A stretch of 64,000 nucleotides of DNA from Bog-159 sp049511415 (GTDB lineage Bacteria; Acidobacteriota; Terriglobia; Bryobacterales; Bryobacteraceae): positions 1 through 64,000 of the forward strand of contig JBEKYC010000018.1 in NCBI GenBank assembly GCA_049511415.1, in the 5' to 3' direction. The translations under genes and the position numbers were made by a program. Shown here piece after piece: positions 15,554-23,650 of this stretch. Under the pieces are notes generated by a model. It saw nothing but the letters and a program-made list of their open reading frames with translations. It searched no databases and was not told the DNA's origin. Numbering within the stretch: the stretch's first letter is position 1; each line of letters starts with the position of its first letter.

Positions 15554-17515
15554 TCATTTCCCCGCGCCCTCGATCCACTTCAACTCCTCCCGCACTTTGA
15601 TCTTCCCATGCCACGGATTCTTATCCAGCTCATGCCCCTCGCCCGGAAAAATCAGCAGCTTCACCGGCACGCCCTGCGTATGCAGCGCCCGCTCCAGCAA
15701 ATACTGCTCGCCCACATACACCCGTACATCGTCCGCCCCCGACACAATATGCGTCGGCGTCTTCACCTTATTGATTTGCCAGATCGCCGCCTCGTCATTG
15801 TAATTCTTCATCATGTCCCACGGCAGCCCACCCAGAAAGTAACTATCGTCGTAAGTGGTGTCGTCGTTACCCCAATTGGCGACATGCTCCACCGCCCCCG
15901 CTCCGGTCACCGCCGCCTTAAATCGGTTAGTCTGGGTAATCAGCCAGTTAGTCATGTAACCGCCATAGCTGTAACCACCTATGGTCAAGTTATCCGGCTC
16001 CGCGATGCCATCCTTCACCAGCGCATCCACGCCCTCCAATATGTCCTTGCCCGGCTTCGACACGATGTTCGGAATAATCCCCAACGCGAACTGATCGCCA
16101 TAGCCAAACGACCCGCGATAGTTCGGCTCGAACACCAGCCAACCTTGCGTCGCCGCCAGCGATCCCCACTGATACCAGTCCGCCTCGAAATGATTGCCGT
16201 CCGCGTCGCCCGGCCCGCCGTGAATCAGCGTCAGCATGCGCAGATTCTTCTCGCCCATCTTCCCCGGCGGATAGATCAGCATACCCTCCACCGTGACGCC
16301 ATCGTCCGCGGTCCAGCGGTAGGGCCGCCCTTCCGGCAGCGCGCGCCCTGCCAGCAGCCGGTTGAACGACGTAATCGGCCGCGCATCCGCGACGCCTTCT
16401 CCGGCATAAACCTCGGGCGGCTCCGTCAGCGTCGAGTGCACGAACGCCACCCGCGCCCCGCGCGCCGCCACCGAAATATGTTCATAGGTGCCCGTCACGC
16501 CCGGCTGCATCACGAACAGATGCAGATCTTCGCGATACACATTTACCTCGGTGCCCATGCGCCCGGTGAGCAGCAGTCCGCCGTCCTGGGTGACCGCGTA
16601 ACCCGTCACTGCGCCGGGAAATTTAGCCCAACGCGTCAGCCGCGCGCTGGGCTTCACCGCGTCCACCCAATACACCCGCGACTGCCCATCCTGATACGGC
16701 CCTTCCACCGCCCCGTTAGCAAACGAAAAGAAGATGTGCCGCCCATCCGGTGTCCAATGCAAACTGTCGATCACCGCCGGCCGCTGCACCAGCTTTCGCA
16801 CCTCCCCGCCTTCCGCACTTACTAAGTAGATGCCGTAAGCCGCCATATCTTCCTGCCGCTCCGAGATGGAATCCGTCACGATGGCCAGCGTCTTGCCATC
16901 GGGTGACGCTTCCATTTGTTTCACCCGCAGCGCCATCGCGCACACCGGCCTCACCGTGCTGCCTGCCAGATCCGCGCGCGCAATGGCGTCCCCGCGCTCC
17001 GCTTCCCGGTATTCAATGACGTCTTTCCAGTCTTTCTTGTATGCTTCCTGCTGATCTTTCATCCAAGGCGCGCGCGTGGCGAAATAGATGTGCTGCGAAT
17101 CGGCCGCCCACGCAAAAGCGTGCACCTTCTCCTCGCCGCTGGTGACCGCGAACGCATCGCCGCCGCCGGCCGCGATAGCCCACACCTGATCCGCGTCTTC
17201 CTCGCCGCCTTTGCGGTCCGATAGAAACGCGATCCAGCGCCCGTCCGGCGACCATTCGGGCGACCGGTCATGCCCCGCGCGCGTCAGTTGCACCAGCGAC
17301 CCGCCGTCGTCGTCGCGGTACAGCCACAAATCGTTCCGGAAACGATTGCCTTCCCAATCCGCGCGCGCCGTCTCGATGGCCACCGCATGCCCGTCCGGCG
17401 AGACGCGCACGGTGCGAATCTCCACCGCGTCGAAGAATTCGTCCAGCGTCATCAGCGGCTTGGAGGTCTGGGCCGCGGCCGCCACGGCCCAAAACAAGAC
17501 TGCGAATCGAAACAT
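15554..17515 (-). CDS. S9-family serine peptidase (acylaminoacyl/dipeptidyl peptidase type)
   Basis: A 653-residue exported peptidase. Residues 1-16 form a signal peptide (VLFWAVAAAAQT). An N-terminal WD40-like/TolB-like propeller (about 25-380, with SPEWSPDGRWIAFLSD repeats) gates the C-terminal alpha/beta-hydrolase domain. The nucleophile Ser lies in GGYSYGGYM, the Asp in SGADDVRVYV and the His in FPGEGHEL. These enzymes cleave short peptides in the periplasm or outside. TATGAT lies 8 nt upstream of the ATG at 17515, and no Shine-Dalgarno is present. A palindromic repeat copy lies just upstream. Confidence 0.9.
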   Translation of the reverse strand: MFRFAVLFWAVAAAAQTSKPLMTLDEFFDAVEIRTVRVSPDGHAVAIETARADWEGNRFRNDLWLYRDDDGGSLVQLTRAGHDRSPEWSPDGRWIAFLSDRKGGEEDADQVWAIAAGGGDAFAVTSGEEKVHAFAWAADSQHIYFATRAPWMKDQQEAYKKDWKDVIEYREAERGDAIARADLAGSTVRPVCAMALRVKQMEASPDGKTLAIVTDSISERQEDMAAYGIYLVSAEGGEVRKLVQRPAVIDSLHWTPDGRHIFFSFANGAVEGPYQDGQSRVYWVDAVKPSARLTRWAKFPGAVTGYAVTQDGGLLLTGRMGTEVNVYREDLHLFVMQPGVTGTYEHISVAARGARVAFVHSTLTEPPEVYAGEGVADARPITSFNRLLAGRALPEGRPYRWTADDGVTVEGMLIYPPGKMGEKNLRMLTLIHGGPGDADGNHFEADWYQWGSLAATQGWLVFEPNYRGSFGYGDQFALGIIPNIVSKPGKDILEGVDALVKDGIAEPDNLTIGGYSYGGYMTNWLITQTNRFKAAVTGAGAVEHVANWGNDDTTYDDSYFLGGLPWDMMKNYNDEAAIWQINKVKTPTHIVSGADDVRVYVGEQYLLERALHTQGVPVKLLIFPGEGHELDKNPWHGKIKVREELKWIEGAGK

Positions 17516-17523
17516 GGCACCGC

Positions 17524-17529
17524 ATCATA
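17524..17529 (-). promoter_or_regulatory. Putative -10 of the S9 peptidase gene (leaderless type)
   Basis: On the minus strand TATGAT lies exactly 8 nt before the ATG at 17515, which would make the transcript leaderless or nearly so. Confidence 0.5.
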
Positions 17530-17545
17530 ACACGCAAGACCGTGG

Positions 17546-17573
17546 GGCAGATGATCGTTTTCTGTCGTGTGCC
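17546..17573. repeat. Dispersed palindromic repeat, copy 3 (diverged)
   Basis: CGTGGGGCAG, then TCGTTTTCTG and GTGCCATC, align with copies 1 and 2, but the stem has lost some pairs (GGCAGATGA against TCGTGTGCC). Loop and flanks remain conserved, which points to common origin rather than chance. It lies between two co-directional minus-strand genes. Confidence 0.6.
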
Positions 17574-17577
17574 ATCA

Positions 17578-18132
17578 TCATTGCAAAGGCATGCGGTGCA
17601 AGACACTATCCTCCTCGTCATCCCAAGCGGCCGGGTCCGGCGCATACAACACGATGAACTTCTGTAGCTCGCTGGTGGGCGCCGTCAGCACCATCTGCTG
17701 TCCCTCCCCTGCCGTGGATTGCGGCGCATGGCCGGTTTGCACCATGTTTTTCAGCCAGGCGTCGTTGATCGCGGCAACGTACAACTCGTCGCCCTGTATG
17801 CGTACCTTGGCAAACATGTGCCCCGCCACGCCCACCTCCGGGTCGGACTTGGAAGCCACGTCCACAAACTCGAACCCTTGCAGGCGCACGAGGTGGACAT
17901 TGTACGTTGACACATCGGTCGAATTGGCGGCAGGCGTCGCTATGACATCGTAACCGTCGCCCGACTTTTGCACCCGAAAAATCGCCCCCTCGTCCGATAC
18001 CCAGGCGCCCTCGATAGCCGGGTCGGAAACCAGGTCCGGGGTAGTGTAGAGCGGGTGGATCGCCACCGTGGGCGCGCAACCCGTCAGCCCCGCCGCGCTC
18101 GCCGCCAAAGCCAGCCATAGTGTGAATCGCAT
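17578..18132 (-). CDS. Lipoprotein of unknown function
   Basis: A 184-residue lipoprotein. The signal runs to Cys19 in GLTGC. The mature part is a small beta-rich domain opening with IHPLYTTPDLVSDPAIEGAW and containing FRVQKSGDGYDVIATP, a pattern common in acidobacterial lipoproteins without assigned role. The start is the ATG at 18132, since AAAGGAG lies 8 nt before it; a GTG at 18150 in the same frame would overlap this ribosome site. It is encoded just downstream of the kinase gene and on the same strand, possibly as a separate unit. Confidence 0.7.
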   Translation of the reverse strand: MRFTLWLALAASAAGLTGCAPTVAIHPLYTTPDLVSDPAIEGAWVSDEGAIFRVQKSGDGYDVIATPAANSTDVSTYNVHLVRLQGFEFVDVASKSDPEVGVAGHMFAKVRIQGDELYVAAINDAWLKNMVQTGHAPQSTAGEGQQMVLTAPTSELQKFIVLYAPDPAAWDDEEDSVLHRMPLQ

Positions 18133-18190
18133 GTTAAAAACTCCTTTCACTATGGGATAGCGACATCCACGCGCCGAAATTGCACCGCTT

Positions 18191-20554
18191 TTATCCCAGC
18201 CGGGCCAGCCGCTTCAGCGCCATCTTGAGAGGCGCATACCGGGCTGCGGCGGCCATCAGCAGCAGACCCGTAAGCAGCAGCCCGATCGGCCACCAGGCCC
18301 GGCCCTTGAAGAAATCCTGCTGCAGCCGCACCAACCCGATCGCCAGGAACAGCATCCCGCTGGCGAAAAAGTTCTTCATCTGCTTCGGAATGCTGCCCAG
18401 CACGAAGACGCACGCCACCATCGGCAGCAGCACCTCGAACAGGCGGGCTTCCAGGCGCATGCCTGCGTTCGCCGGCGCTTTCTCCCAGCGGTCCGATGCT
18501 TCCAAACCCAGCAGCAATAGCGAAGTCATCACGTGTCCGGGTATCACGAAGCGGAAGGACTTAGCCACCGTGCGCATCTGCGGCGACGACACCCGCTCGC
18601 AGGCGATCTGCAGCGCGAAGTAGATTCCCGCGTTGATGATGAAGAGATATTCAACCTGGCCGCGGGTCCACGGCGCCACCGCCTTCAGCCAATTCGCGTA
18701 AGGTTCGTGATACGTCGCCACACCGGTCAGCGCCGCCAGTGTGAAAGCCACCGCGATGGGGTAGAAGTAGCGCGAATCGTTCAGCAGGCGCAGACGTTCC
18801 AGCGCCAGCGCCGCGGCGAAGAACAGGGCCGCGCAGGGGAGCAGGTAGAAGTACGGCCTGCCGGGGTCGTTGTCGATCCAGTCCAGCATGCCCAATCGCA
18901 GCAAGCTGGCCAAACACCAGAGCGCCGCCATCATGGCGAACACCAGCGAGAACACCGACGCGCGCGTGAAACGGCGCAGCCAGTAATAAGCCGGCAGCGA
19001 GAGCAGAATCGACCACCAGAGCTGCGCGTTGGTGGTCAGCTTGAAGCTGTCGAACTTCGAGAAAAGTTCCAGATCCTTCCGGCCGCGCGTGAATCCGCCG
19101 CAGATGCCATATTCCCCCATCGCGACCAGCCAGGCGATGGGCAGCAGCAGGCAGAAGGCTAGCAGAAATGCTACCGCAATACGCCGCTGGTCCAGCTTCC
19201 ACGAGTGTATGCCGATCCAAGCCGTGGGCACGGCGGCGGCGCACGCCACCAGCACGGCCGGCGTTCCGCTCAACCCCGCGTAGCGGAACAACACGATCAA
19301 TCCCGCCCCCACCACCAGAATCCAGGCGCCCAGATACAGGATCACCTGCGGCAGTGACAGCCGCCGCACTTCCATGATCCAGGCGTCCTCCCGCTCCACC
19401 AGCCGGTCGTAGTTCTTGCGGAAGGAGTCATATTCGGAATCCGAGAGGATGCGGTCCTGTTTCCAACCGTCCAGTTCGCGCAGGTGTTGGGCGATCTTGC
19501 CGGTCATCAGGCGGGCGTACGCGGCCGGCGCGGCCAGCACCGCGTCCCCCGCCAGAAAACGCTCCAGGTCGGCCGCCATTTCATACGCCGAGTTGTAGCG
19601 GCCGGCGGGAGACTTTTCCAGCGCCTTCATGCAGACGTTCTGTAAGTCGCCGGGGATCTCCGCGTTCAGGCGTCGCGGAAGCACGGGATCGCGCTCGCAA
19701 ATGGATTCGATCTGATCGCCCAGGTTCTCGGCGTGAAACGGCAAGGCGCCCGTCAGCAGTTCATAGCAGATGACCCCCAATGAGAAGACGTCGCTGCGCG
19801 CATCCAGCGGCGCGTCCGCGCGCGCCTGTTCCGGAGAGAAATAATCCGGCGTGCCCATGACCTCGCCGTGCAGGGTGAGGCGCGCTTCGTTCCCGGAAAG
19901 GTGCAAAGCCAGCCCGAAGTCGAGCAGCTTCGGCTCCAGGTCGGGACCCACCAATATGTTGCCCGGCTTCAGGTCGCGGTGGATCACCTGGCGCTCGTTC
20001 AGAAAGCCCACGGCTAACGCCACCTTGCGCATCAGTTCCACTTTCTGCCGTAGCGTGAGTTGTTGCGCGGCGGTTGTGAGCGCGGCGCCTTCCACGTACT
20101 CCATGACGAAATGGGGCGGCTCGCCATCCGGGCCGAGCGAGTAGATCCGCGCGATGTTGGGGTGGGTCACTTGCGCCATGGCGCGCGCTTCGTGCATGAA
20201 GCGTGCCCGCAGCACCGGATGATCGGCGTATCGTGCGTTCAACGTCTTGATCGCCACTTTGCGGCCCAAACGCTCGTCCATGGCCAGAAATACGCGGCCC
20301 ATCCCGCCCGAGCCGATTTCGCCGAGGATCTGGTAGCCGGAGAGTTTCGCGGGAAGGGAAGGCGGCGGATCGCATGGGCCGACCGCCCGGTCGATCTCGG
20401 CGAGGGTTTCGAGCTGCGGCCGCAGTTCGTCGGCGATCTCGGGATGTTCGCGGCAGAAGCCTTCGATGCCTGGGGCCTCGTGGCGCGCCTGGCGATCCAG
20501 GAAATCGGCCAGCGCCTGCGCCAGCAGCTCTTCTTTTCCGGACGCCGAAGGCAT
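18191..20554 (-). CDS. Transmembrane Ser/Thr protein kinase, Hanks/PknB type
   Basis: A 787-residue kinase. An N-terminal helical part (about 1-70, GFCREHPEIADEL) resembles the segment found before the catalytic domain in sigma-linked kinases. The kinase domain (about 75-340) has GSGGMG (82-87), Lys104 in VAIK, HRDLKPGN (193-200) and DFG (213-215), so it should be active. Residues about 395-787 hold about ten hydrophobic segments that resemble a DUF2157-type membrane domain instead of extracytoplasmic PASTA repeats. The start codon overlaps the stop of the sigma factor gene (TGATG), so the two are translationally coupled. It may act on the sigma factor or on its anti-factor; this is inference. 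Confidence 0.88.
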   Translation of the reverse strand: MPSASGKEELLAQALADFLDRQARHEAPGIEGFCREHPEIADELRPQLETLAEIDRAVGPCDPPPSLPAKLSGYQILGEIGSGGMGRVFLAMDERLGRKVAIKTLNARYADHPVLRARFMHEARAMAQVTHPNIARIYSLGPDGEPPHFVMEYVEGAALTTAAQQLTLRQKVELMRKVALAVGFLNERQVIHRDLKPGNILVGPDLEPKLLDFGLALHLSGNEARLTLHGEVMGTPDYFSPEQARADAPLDARSDVFSLGVICYELLTGALPFHAENLGDQIESICERDPVLPRRLNAEIPGDLQNVCMKALEKSPAGRYNSAYEMAADLERFLAGDAVLAAPAAYARLMTGKIAQHLRELDGWKQDRILSDSEYDSFRKNYDRLVEREDAWIMEVRRLSLPQVILYLGAWILVVGAGLIVLFRYAGLSGTPAVLVACAAAVPTAWIGIHSWKLDQRRIAVAFLLAFCLLLPIAWLVAMGEYGICGGFTRGRKDLELFSKFDSFKLTTNAQLWWSILLSLPAYYWLRRFTRASVFSLVFAMMAALWCLASLLRLGMLDWIDNDPGRPYFYLLPCAALFFAAALALERLRLLNDSRYFYPIAVAFTLAALTGVATYHEPYANWLKAVAPWTRGQVEYLFIINAGIYFALQIACERVSSPQMRTVAKSFRFVIPGHVMTSLLLLGLEASDRWEKAPANAGMRLEARLFEVLLPMVACVFVLGSIPKQMKNFFASGMLFLAIGLVRLQQDFFKGRAWWPIGLLLTGLLLMAAAARYAPLKMALKRLARLG

Positions 20555-21141
20555 CACATCTCTCCCGCCGGCGCGCGCAGCCGCTTCAGCGCCCGGTGCA
20601 GCAAAAGCGCCGCGTTCTCGCGCGTTTTGCCCATGCGCGCAGCCATCTCGGCCGTGGACAGCCCTTCGATCTTAGCCAACAGGATCGCTTCCCGGTAGTC
20701 CGCCGGCAGCGCGTCCAACCGCTCGAATAGCGCTTGCACGGCTTCTTTTTCGGAAAGCAAAAGCGTCGGCGTCTTCAGGTCCAGCGGATCGGGGCCTTCC
20801 GGGTTGCTGGCCGAGCGGAAGCGCACCACACCGTCCGCATGCCGTTTCTGGCGCCCCTGGAATCGCGCGGCATCCTGCACCACGTGGCCCGCGATGGACG
20901 CCAGCCAGTTCCAGAAGCTGCCCGGTGCTGCATAGTCAAAGCCTTGCAAATCGCGGAAAGCTTGAAGGAAAGTCTCCTGCAGCAGGTCGTCAACTTCCAC
21001 CGTGCGCAATAACTCCGGCCCCGCTTTATAACGCAGCAGGGCGGCCAGTCGGCGGCGATACTTGGCAAACAGCGCCTCGAAAGCGCCGGGGTCTCCGCTT
21101 TTCGCTTTCTCCACAGCGCCGAAGCTGCTGGTGGGCGTCAT
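20554..21141 (-). CDS. ECF-type RNA polymerase sigma factor
   Basis: A 195-residue sigma-70-family factor. Region 2 (about 10-95) includes VDDLLQETFLQAFRDLQGF, and region 4 (about 135-190) has DALPADYREAILLAKIEGLSTAEMA, a typical helix-turn-helix. The group resembles the ECF factors of Acidobacteriota and Planctomycetes that sit next to a Ser/Thr kinase instead of an anti-sigma gene. The upstream region has TATACT with GGAG before the ATG, and a perfect inverted repeat across the promoter at 21151-21168. The partner kinase follows at once. Confidence 0.9.
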   Translation of the reverse strand: MTPTSSFGAVEKAKSGDPGAFEALFAKYRRRLAALLRYKAGPELLRTVEVDDLLQETFLQAFRDLQGFDYAAPGSFWNWLASIAGHVVQDAARFQGRQKRHADGVVRFRSASNPEGPDPLDLKTPTLLLSEKEAVQALFERLDALPADYREAILLAKIEGLSTAEMAARMGKTRENAALLLHRALKRLRAPAGEM

Positions 21142-21150
21142 TTTGGCTCA

Positions 21151-21168
21151 CTCCAGTATAGACTGGAG
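21151..21168. promoter_or_regulatory. Palindromic operator candidate at the sigma factor promoter
   Basis: CTCCAGT-ATAG-ACTGGAG is a perfect 7-bp inverted repeat with a 4-nt centre. It overlaps the minus-strand TATACT box (21156-21161) that serves the sigma factor gene and contains its GGAG ribosome site. The overlap suggests a repressor or RNA hairpin controlling the sigma/kinase operon. Confidence 0.4.
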
Positions 21169-21224
21169 AGACTTGGATGAACGGCCCGGCGTCCCACTGA
21201 CCGTTAACCTTGAATTGGAACGTC

Positions 21225-21412
21225 ATGAACACCAAACACACTCAGGCCGCCGAGAAGGAACTCATGCGGCTGCGCCAGATCCAGGCGTTGGGCTCCGCGG
21301 CCGGCGCGTGGAAGGATAAGGACCATCCCGAACTCGCCCGCGGATCGCCCAGTGGGTGGACAAACTGCGCCGCCAGGACCAGAAGCGCTTTCAAAAGATC
21401 GCGTCCCGCTAA
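21225..21412 (+). pseudogene. Frameshifted antitoxin remnant (VapB/CopG-like)
   Basis: The frame from the ATG at 21225 gives QAAEKELMRLRQIQALG and AAGAWKDKDHPELARG. Shifting the frame near 21345 then gives QWVDKLRRQDQKRFQKIASR and a stop at 21410-21412. The two halves joined resemble the C-terminal part of a VapB/CopG-type antitoxin, in which a WKD motif is followed by a WV-KLRR helix. Just downstream a frame starting FLLDT looks like the first strand of a PIN-domain toxin but decays at once. I read this as a broken toxin-antitoxin remnant. Confidence 0.45.
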
Positions 21413-21933
21413 ACGGCCGTCTTTCTGCTTGATACCCGCTCCCCAAAGTTTGAATCCGTGCCGTGGGTCTGCCAGAGGTCGAAGGCGTCGAGTTTGTGCT
21501 TGTCGCCGGCCGGTGGTCGGCGTTCACCGCTCATGCAAATAAATAAGTCTTCGAACATCATGACCACACCGGCGTCCATAGCCCCAATCCGGCCAACCAC
21601 TTGCTACCCTCGTCTCGGGCCATCCCACGCACGGCCGCCCGCCTGCTATTTGAAAACCGAACCTGAAAACCAAGGTCCAGCGGAACGAAGCCATTTTTTT
21701 GCGGGTATTGCCAGTCGCAAATGGGGGTGGCGACCTCAAACGAAAACGATCAAAACATGCACAAAAACGCACAAAAACGCACAAGAGCGCACAACGGGAA
21801 ATCCTGGCGCGACGCGCCAGCATCCTTGTAACAGATACATACTACATGTATTTACCGAAAATTGGTTTCGTTCCTCCAAAATCGCCCCGCAACCGCCCCG
21901 ACGCCCCCGCGGAACACCAGCTAAAATAGTCCA
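21413..21933. other. Non-coding stretch with curved-DNA signature
   Basis: No intact gene in about 520 bp. A fragment at about 21480-21547 (VEFVLVAGRWSAFTAHANK) weakly resembles the start of an AbiEii-type nucleotidyltransferase and ends at a stop. Base composition is visibly more AT-rich from 21640 on than in the neighbouring genes. The stretch contains phased A-tracts (21737-21790) and the inverted repeat ATACAT/ATGTAT near 21836-21852. Confidence 0.45.
21737..21790. repeat. Phased A-tracts and 10-bp tandem repeat
   Basis: Five A-tracts of 3-5 bases start about every 10 bp. The last part is a tandem repeat of ACAAAAACGC, ACAAAAACGC and ACAAGAGCGC (21761-21790). A-tracts in phase with the helical turn bend DNA, so this block is predicted to be intrinsically curved. 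Confidence 0.6.
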
Positions 21934-22176
21934 GTGGCCGATTCCCCACCCAATCCCGTCCTCCCCTTCGAAGCCTGCCTCGAAGAACTCGAAAAGGTCG
22001 TCAAGGAACTCGAAGCCGGCGACCTGCCCCTCGAGCGTTCCCTGGAGCTCTTCGAAAAAGGCATGAGCCTCAGCGATACCTGCCGCAAACAGCTCGAAGA
22101 AGCCGAAACCCGCGTCGAGATGCTCATCCGCAAAGAAGGCAAACTCCAGCCCGAACCCTTTCGCCCCGAGAAATAA
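21934..22176 (+). CDS. xseB: Exodeoxyribonuclease VII small subunit XseB
   Basis: An 80-residue all-helical subunit that binds the large subunit XseA and is needed for single-strand exonuclease activity. The body PFEACLEELEKVVKELEAGD, then LPLERSLELFEKGMSLSDTC and a charged C-terminal helix are typical. The start is GTG at 21934; TAAAAT (21922-21927) lies 6 nt upstream and no Shine-Dalgarno is seen, which fits a leaderless mRNA. xseA is not in the window. In many bacteria xseB directly precedes ispA; here a toxin-antitoxin remnant separates them. Confidence 0.92.
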   Translation: MADSPPNPVLPFEACLEELEKVVKELEAGDLPLERSLELFEKGMSLSDTCRKQLEEAETRVEMLIRKEGKLQPEPFRPEK

Positions 22177-22193
22177 TGTATCTCGGCGAAATG

Positions 22194-22199
22194 TAAAAT
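22194..22199 (+). promoter_or_regulatory. Putative -10 of the DUF433 gene (leaderless type)
   Basis: TAAAAT lies 6 nt before the ATG at 22206, between the xseB stop and the antitoxin start, and no ribosome site is visible. Confidence 0.4.
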
Positions 22200-22205
22200 T
22201 AGTTC

Positions 22206-22448
22206 ATGGCTGCGAATCCCGGGTTCGACCGCCTCTCTGTGGAGCCTGGAAAATGCGGTGGCAAGCCCTGTATCCGCGGCATGCGCATCACCGTGCCGCG
22301 CGTTCTCGAGATTCTGGCCACTCATCCCGACCGTGCCGAAGTCTTCCGCCAGTACCCATTCCTTGAAGAGGAAGACCTGCAACAGTCGCTTCGCTATACG
22401 GCAGCCTCTGTGGATGACGAGATCCATCATCTGCACCCGGCCGCATGA
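22206..22448 (+). CDS. DUF433 antitoxin-like protein
   Basis: An 80-residue DUF433 protein. The signature GKCGGKPCIRGMRITVPRVL at residues 15-34 is nearly diagnostic, and the rest is a winged-helix-like fold (ATHPDRAEVFRQYPFLEEEDL). DUF433 proteins are usually the antitoxin of a pair with a DUF5615 PIN-like toxin. The toxin frame here starts at 22445, overlapping the stop by 4 bp (ATGA), but is truncated. The antitoxin itself looks intact and may now be solitary or act on a toxin elsewhere. Confidence 0.85.
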   Translation: MAANPGFDRLSVEPGKCGGKPCIRGMRITVPRVLEILATHPDRAEVFRQYPFLEEEDLQQSLRYTAASVDDEIHHLHPAA

Positions 22449-22576
22449 AGCGCATTGTCCTCGATCAGGGCCTCGCGCCCCGCGCCGCCGCAATATTTCG
22501 TGCCCAGGGCTGGGACGCGATTCACGTAAGTGAAGCAGGTCTGGACCGCGCTGACGACCTGGAAATCCGGATGTAG
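22445..22576 (+). pseudogene. Truncated DUF5615 PIN-like toxin
   Basis: The frame from ATG 22445 encodes 43 residues opening KRIVLDQGLAPRAAAIF and GWDAIHVSEAGLDRADD, which matches the start of DUF5615 (Mut7-C/PIN-like) toxins of about 110 residues. It ends after DLEIRM at a TAG. The middle and C-terminal parts, including the usual VVTxDxDF strand, are absent downstream. The missing acidic residues should make it inactive. The 190 bp that follow, up to ispA, hold no other gene. Confidence 0.7.
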
Positions 22577-22765
22577 CGTCCATCCGTATCCGCCGCTTGC
22601 CATGGCGTAATTCGGTCACCAACCACCCACTCCCCTAACTCCATCCCCACCAACACCGGCCAGTCCCCTCCCCGCAAAATCCGCACACCCGCATGCTACC
22701 GTGTGCTTCCGGGGCATTCCACCACGCCGGCCAAAGGCGGCTAAACTTAAAGTCTCCGATAAATA

Positions 22766-23650
22766 ATGCACCTTCGCGACTACCTCGCCCAGCAGCAACA
22801 CCTGGTCGATACCCATCTCGACCGCCTGGTCCCGCCCGAATCTCAGCCCCCCGCCACCATCCATCGCGCCATGCGCTACAGCCTCTTCGCCGGCGGCAAA
22901 CGCATTCGCCCCATCCTCTGCCTGGAAGCCGCCGCCACCGTAGCCGGCGCGTCCGACGGAGCCCTCACCCCCGCCTGCTCTCTCGAATTCATCCACACCT
23001 ATTCCCTCATCCACGACGACCTGCCCGCCCTCGATAACGACGATTACCGCCGCGGCAAGCTCACCTGCCACAAAGTCTTCGGCGACGCCATGGCTATCCT
23101 GGCCGGCGATTCGCTCCTTACCCTTGCCTTTGAAGTCCTCGCCGCCATGGACACCGTAACCCCCGACCGCAACTCCCGCATGATCGCCGAGCTCGCCACC
23201 GCCGCCGGCACCGTCGGCGGCATGATCGCCGGCCAGGTCGCCGACCTCGAAGGCGAAGGCCAGCCGCCCACCGCGCCCCTGCTCGAATCCATACACCGCG
23301 CCAAAACCGGCGCTCTCCTCCGCGCCAGCCTACGCCTCGGCGCCATCTGCGCGGGCGCCGGCGAAGCCCAATACGAAGCCCTCTCCCGCTACGGCGAGCA
23401 CATCGGCCTGGCCTTTCAAATCGTCGACGACATTCTCGACGTCGAAGAGTCTTCCGAAGCCCTCGGCAAGACCGCCGGCAAGGACGCCCAGCAGCACAAG
23501 ATCACCTTCCCCGCCGTCTATGGCGTCGCCGAATCGCACCGCATGGCGGAAGTCGAGTGTCAACGTGCCCATGAAACCCTCGCGGACTTCGGCGACCGTG
23601 CCGCGCGCCTGCACGAACTGGCCGACCTGATCGTCCATCGCAAATCATGA
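22766..23650 (+). CDS. ispA: Polyprenyl diphosphate synthase, IspA type
   Basis: Condenses isopentenyl diphosphate with allylic diphosphates to make farnesyl or geranylgeranyl diphosphate. The 294-residue length fits. The first Asp-rich motif is DDLPALDND (about residue 83), with two residues between Asp pairs as in bacterial short-chain enzymes; the second is DDILD in FQIVDDILDVEE (about 223). FAGGKRIRPIL is the substrate-binding stretch before them. It starts an overlapping string with tlyA (4 bp), nadK and further genes. dxs, often in between, is absent. Confidence 0.93.
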   Translation: MHLRDYLAQQQHLVDTHLDRLVPPESQPPATIHRAMRYSLFAGGKRIRPILCLEAAATVAGASDGALTPACSLEFIHTYSLIHDDLPALDNDDYRRGKLTCHKVFGDAMAILAGDSLLTLAFEVLAAMDTVTPDRNSRMIAELATAAGTVGGMIAGQVADLEGEGQPPTAPLLESIHRAKTGALLRASLRLGAICAGAGEAQYEALSRYGEHIGLAFQIVDDILDVEESSEALGKTAGKDAQQHKITFPAVYGVAESHRMAEVECQRAHETLADFGDRAARLHELADLIVHRKS

